From Methylophilaceae bacterium UBA6140 (GTDB lineage Bacteria > Pseudomonadota > Gammaproteobacteria > Burkholderiales > Methylophilaceae): a DNA stretch of 6,337 nucleotides. The notes below the pieces were generated by a model. That model had not been told where the DNA came from. It searched no databases and saw nothing but the letters and a program-made list of their open reading frames with translations. Shown in pieces: positions 4,675-6,337 of this stretch (positions are counted from its first letter, which is position 1; every line of letters begins with the position of its first letter). The translations under genes and the position numbers were made by a program. Where the stretch lies: NCBI GenBank assembly GCA_002423265.1, contig DIVE01000107.1, positions 661 to 6,997 of the forward strand, given 5' to 3'.

Positions 4675-5535
4675 ATGACCAATGTAATGAACTTGCCTAC
4701 CATCAGTGCCGCCGACGGACTTGAGCCTTACATCCGTATGGTGAAGTCTTTCCCGATGTTGAGCGCAGAGGATGAGTTTGCATTGGCTACGCGGCTGCAG
4801 CAGGAGAATGATCTGGATGCAGCCAAGCAGCTGATCCTGTCGCATCTGCGTCTGGTGGTCAGTATTGCGCGCGGCTACTCCGGTTACGGTCTGCCGCAGG
4901 CCGATCTGATCCAGGAAGGTAATATCGGCCTGATGAAGGCCGTCCGGAAATTTGACCCCGAGCGTGGTGTCCGTCTGGTTTCGTTCGCCATGCACTGGAT
5001 CAAGGCCGAGATTCACGAATACATCGTGCGCAACTGGCGTCTGGTCAAGATCGCGACCACCAAGGCGCAGCGCAAGCTGTTCTTCAATCTGCGTAGCATG
5101 AAGCAGGGCTCAGGCTCGCTCGACAGCGAACAGGCGAACCATATCGCCCGCGAGCTCAACGTAAAACCTGAGGAAGTGCTGGAAATGGAAGCCCGCATGG
5201 GTGGCCACGAACTTTCTCTGGAAGGCCACGGTAACGACGACGATGACGAGGCTTTCAGCCCGATTGCCTACCTCGAAGACCCGGCGGGCGAACCCTCGGA
5301 ATTTTTGGCCGAGCGTCAATCGGAACACCTGGAAATGAGCGGACTCGCGCAGGCAATCGAAAGCCTGGACGAACGCAGCCGCCGCATCGTGCAAGCCCGC
5401 TGGCTGCAGGAAGACAGTTCGGCAACGCTGCACGACCTGGCCGATGAGTTCGGTGTTTCAGCAGAGAGAATCCGCCAGATAGAACAAAAAGCGATGCAAA
5501 AGATGAAGCTGCTTCTGACTGAACAGCGCGCTTGA
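4675..5535 (+). CDS. rpoH: RNA polymerase sigma factor RpoH (heat-shock sigma-32)
   Basis: A 286-residue group-3-like sigma-70 family factor that directs RNA polymerase to heat-shock promoters. Region 1.2 is around residues 17-43 (PYIRMVKSFPMLSAEDEF). Region 2 spans about 51-121, with HLRLVVSIARGYSGYGL, DLIQEGNIGLMKAVRKFDP and the promoter-melting WIKAEIHEYIVRNW. The RpoH box QRKLFFNLR (132-140), which distinguishes sigma-32 from other sigma factors, is intact. Region 4.2 is a helix-turn-helix at about 251-278 (TLHDLADEFGVSAERIRQIE). Residues 188-191 form an acidic DDDD run in the region 3 linker. I start at 4675 with AGGAG (4658-4662) 12 bases upstream; the earlier in-frame ATG at 4633 lies inside the CIRCE spacer and would be untranslatable leader. 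It is divergent from ompA, followed by a terminator, and probably monocistronic. Confidence 0.97.
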   Translation: MTNVMNLPTISAADGLEPYIRMVKSFPMLSAEDEFALATRLQQENDLDAAKQLILSHLRLVVSIARGYSGYGLPQADLIQEGNIGLMKAVRKFDPERGVRLVSFAMHWIKAEIHEYIVRNWRLVKIATTKAQRKLFFNLRSMKQGSGSLDSEQANHIARELNVKPEEVLEMEARMGGHELSLEGHGNDDDDEAFSPIAYLEDPAGEPSEFLAERQSEHLEMSGLAQAIESLDERSRRIVQARWLQEDSSATLHDLADEFGVSAERIRQIEQKAMQKMKLLLTEQRA

Positions 5536-5561
5536 AGCGCTTGAGAAGACTTGAAGCGCTT
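5531..5561. repeat. two copies of CTTGAAGCGCTT at the rpoH stop
   Basis: CTTGAAGCGCTT occurs at 5531-5542 and again at 5550-5561, a 19-base period. Each contains the self-complementary AAGCGCTT, so the two copies could pair with each other in RNA around an 11-base loop. The first copy overlaps the rpoH stop codon. It may be a minor slippage duplication or an RNA stem ahead of the terminator. Confidence 0.5.
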
Positions 5562-5580
5562 AAGATAAAAGACGTCTGAG

Positions 5581-5620
5581 AAAAACCAAAGGCTGCCGAT
5601 TGGCAGCCTTTGGTTTTTTT
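5581..5620. terminator. bidirectional rho-independent terminator between rpoH and the ccoS operon
   Basis: Bases 5581-5597 and 5602-5618 form a perfect 17-bp stem (GC core AGGCTGCC/GGCAGCCT) around a GATT loop. An A-run lies on the left and a T-run to 5620 on the right, so it can stop transcription of rpoH on the plus strand and of the minus-strand ccoS operon. It lies 45 bases after the rpoH stop and about 54 bases after the stop of the 33-residue ORF. Confidence 0.95.
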
Positions 5621-5673
5621 ATTGCTTGATTCCGCTTGCCCCTGCACTTCCCTGCAAGGACCGGGAAAACGGC

Positions 5674-5775
5674 TTATCCGAAAAAGATTACGGAAAACGC
5701 GCTCAGCCAGGACATCACGATCAGCGCAATGATGATGGTCAGCGGCAGGTTGTCAAATGTAAAGTAATCCTTCAT
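5674..5775 (-). CDS. 33-residue single-pass membrane protein downstream of ccoS
   Basis: The ORF reads MKDYFTFDNLPLTIIIALIV followed by a hydrophobic segment ending in a glycine and a TAA stop. Residues 11-32 form one predicted membrane segment, with a short polar N-terminus (KDYFTFDN). A purine-rich GAGAGA lies 9 bases upstream of the ATG, and the start is 33 bases after the ccoS stop on the same strand, ahead of the shared terminator. The position at the end of a ccoS operon, the hydrophobicity and the size recall tiny cbb3 oxidase subunits or assembly factors (CcoM- or CcoQ-like), but I see no sequence match to those and the function is unknown. It could be a truncated longer gene. Confidence 0.6.
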   Translation of the reverse strand: MKDYFTFDNLPLTIIIALIVMSWLSAFSVIFFG

Positions 5776-5808
5776 TTTGTGCGATCTCTCGGTTTGTGCG
5801 TTGGCAGT

Positions 5809-6021
5809 TTATTCGTCAGGCTCGATTTTATTAGGATTGGCTCTGGCTTTCAAGCGATTAAAGGGAATCATGGGATCGTCATCGTCCATCAGGATTCTTT
5901 GCGCCGGGCCTTCCATATCATCGTACTGACCGTTCCTGATCGCCCACAGAATGCCGAAGGCGGCAAGGCCGACAAAGACGATGGTCAAGCCGAGGAGAAA
6001 CAGAACCGAACTGAGGCTCAT
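5809..6021 (-). CDS. ccoS: cbb3-type cytochrome oxidase assembly protein CcoS
   Basis: A 70-residue protein with one N-terminal membrane segment (about 5-27) followed by the family signature AIRNGQYDDMEGPAQRILMDDD (27-48), a conserved stretch of CcoS/FixS proteins. CcoS is needed for maturation of the high-affinity cbb3 oxidase, affecting haem and copper insertion into CcoN. The C-terminal tail (49-70) is polar. The start codon is 11 bases after the stop of the upstream coiled-coil gene, so the two are likely cotranscribed. Upstream purine stretches (GAGG at about 12 bases, ACGAG directly adjacent) make a modest ribosome binding site. In many proteobacteria ccoS lies between ccoI and ccoN; neither is seen here. 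Confidence 0.94.
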   Translation of the reverse strand: MSLSSVLFLLGLTIVFVGLAAFGILWAIRNGQYDDMEGPAQRILMDDDDPMIPFNRLKARANPNKIEPDE

Positions 6022-6032
6022 CTCGTCACGCC

Positions 6033-6337
6033 TCAGGCCACCATCGACTGGACTGCACTGGAATTGCCTTCGAAGTCGAGCGCATTGCGGATGTGCTGGC
6101 GCATGGCATCCAGCTCTGTCTCTTGCGCCTGTATGCTTCTTTCCATTTCTTCCAGCTCGTCGATACGGTCTTCCAGCGTGCCCGTGGCCTTGTAAATACG
6201 TTTGATGCTTTCCAGACGGCGACGCAATTGCAGCTGGTGCTCGCGCACCTGCGATTCCATCGGTGCAATCACCGCCTTCAGCCAGTTCTCGACGTCGTGG
6301 TTGGCGGTTTCATAAACATGGATCACCCGGCTTGCCA
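6033..6337 (-). CDS. C-terminal part of a coiled-coil protein, probably a dynamin-like GTPase (partial)
   Basis: The reading frame is open to the right edge of the window (..ASRVIHVYETANHDVENW) and ends with TGA at 6033. The GTG at 6324-6326 has no ribosome binding site visible in the 11 remaining bases and is probably an internal Val. The sequence has heptad-like charged/hydrophobic patterning throughout: REHQLQLRRRLESIKRIYKA, then LEDRIDELEEMERSIQAQET, then a short variable tail. The block around HDVENWLKAVIAPMESQVREHQ resembles the C-terminus of large betaproteobacterial dynamin-family proteins, which remodel membranes using GTP; this is recognition from memory only. The GTPase domain lies outside the window, so the assignment is tentative. 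It is the first visible gene of an operon with ccoS. Confidence 0.55.
   Translation of the reverse strand, partial: ASRVIHVYETANHDVENWLKAVIAPMESQVREHQLQLRRRLESIKRIYKATGTLEDRIDELEEMERSIQAQETELDAMRQHIRNALDFEGNSSAVQSMVA

Noticed and set aside
4600..5016. Minus-strand 138-codon ORF over rpoH
   Set aside because: It is a shadow of the rpoH coding sequence in the opposite frame.
5626..6195. Plus-strand 189-codon ORF over ccoS
   Set aside because: It is antisense to ccoS and the coiled-coil gene, both of which have clear protein signatures.

Overview
The window looks like a chromosomal segment from a betaproteobacterium. The RpoH is of proteobacterial type, a CIRCE operator sits in front of rpoH, there is a cbb3 oxidase assembly gene (ccoS), and the OmpA and Tyr/Trp-rich lipoprotein are of types common in that class. 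A Nitrosomonadales/Gallionellaceae-like host is my inference from overall gene flavour; no marker gene here proves it. I see no rRNA, tRNA, CRISPR array, integrase or transposase.

Left half (1-4380), an envelope/stress block mostly on the minus strand. In minus-strand order the genes are an OmpA-family porin-like protein (3090-4199), a PIN-like/NYN-type putative nuclease (2417-2869), a Tyr/Trp-rich predicted lipoprotein (1249-1902) and an AI-2E/PerM-family transporter (52-1128). Between the nuclease and the lipoprotein lies a gene-poor stretch (about 1903-2416). On the plus strand it carries a decayed fragment resembling the N-terminal part of a phospholipase D/cardiolipin synthase-like protein, overlapped by a small ORF with a good ribosome binding site. 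The most striking feature is a repeated operator-like sequence, GTGCG-N4-CGCAC followed by ATAA. It lies upstream of ompA and of the lipoprotein gene, with a third, slightly degenerate copy at the left edge, where it would face a gene outside the window. Two of the three copies share 40 of 43 bases. This suggests a small co-regulated envelope-stress regulon.

Middle (4380-5620). rpoH (heat-shock sigma factor) is on the plus strand, divergent from ompA. A near-perfect CIRCE inverted repeat precedes it, implying that HrcA represses the sigma-32 gene itself. A strong bidirectional terminator follows the gene.

Right end (5674-6337), minus strand. A tight operon runs from the C-terminus of a probable dynamin-like GTPase (cut by the window edge) to ccoS and then to a 33-residue single-membrane-segment protein too short for ordinary gene calling. 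It ends at the shared terminator. No other cbb3 oxidase gene is visible.

Taken together, the window places the heat-shock regulator next to outer-membrane and envelope genes that share a second regulatory signature, while the right end concerns respiratory oxidase assembly and membranes.
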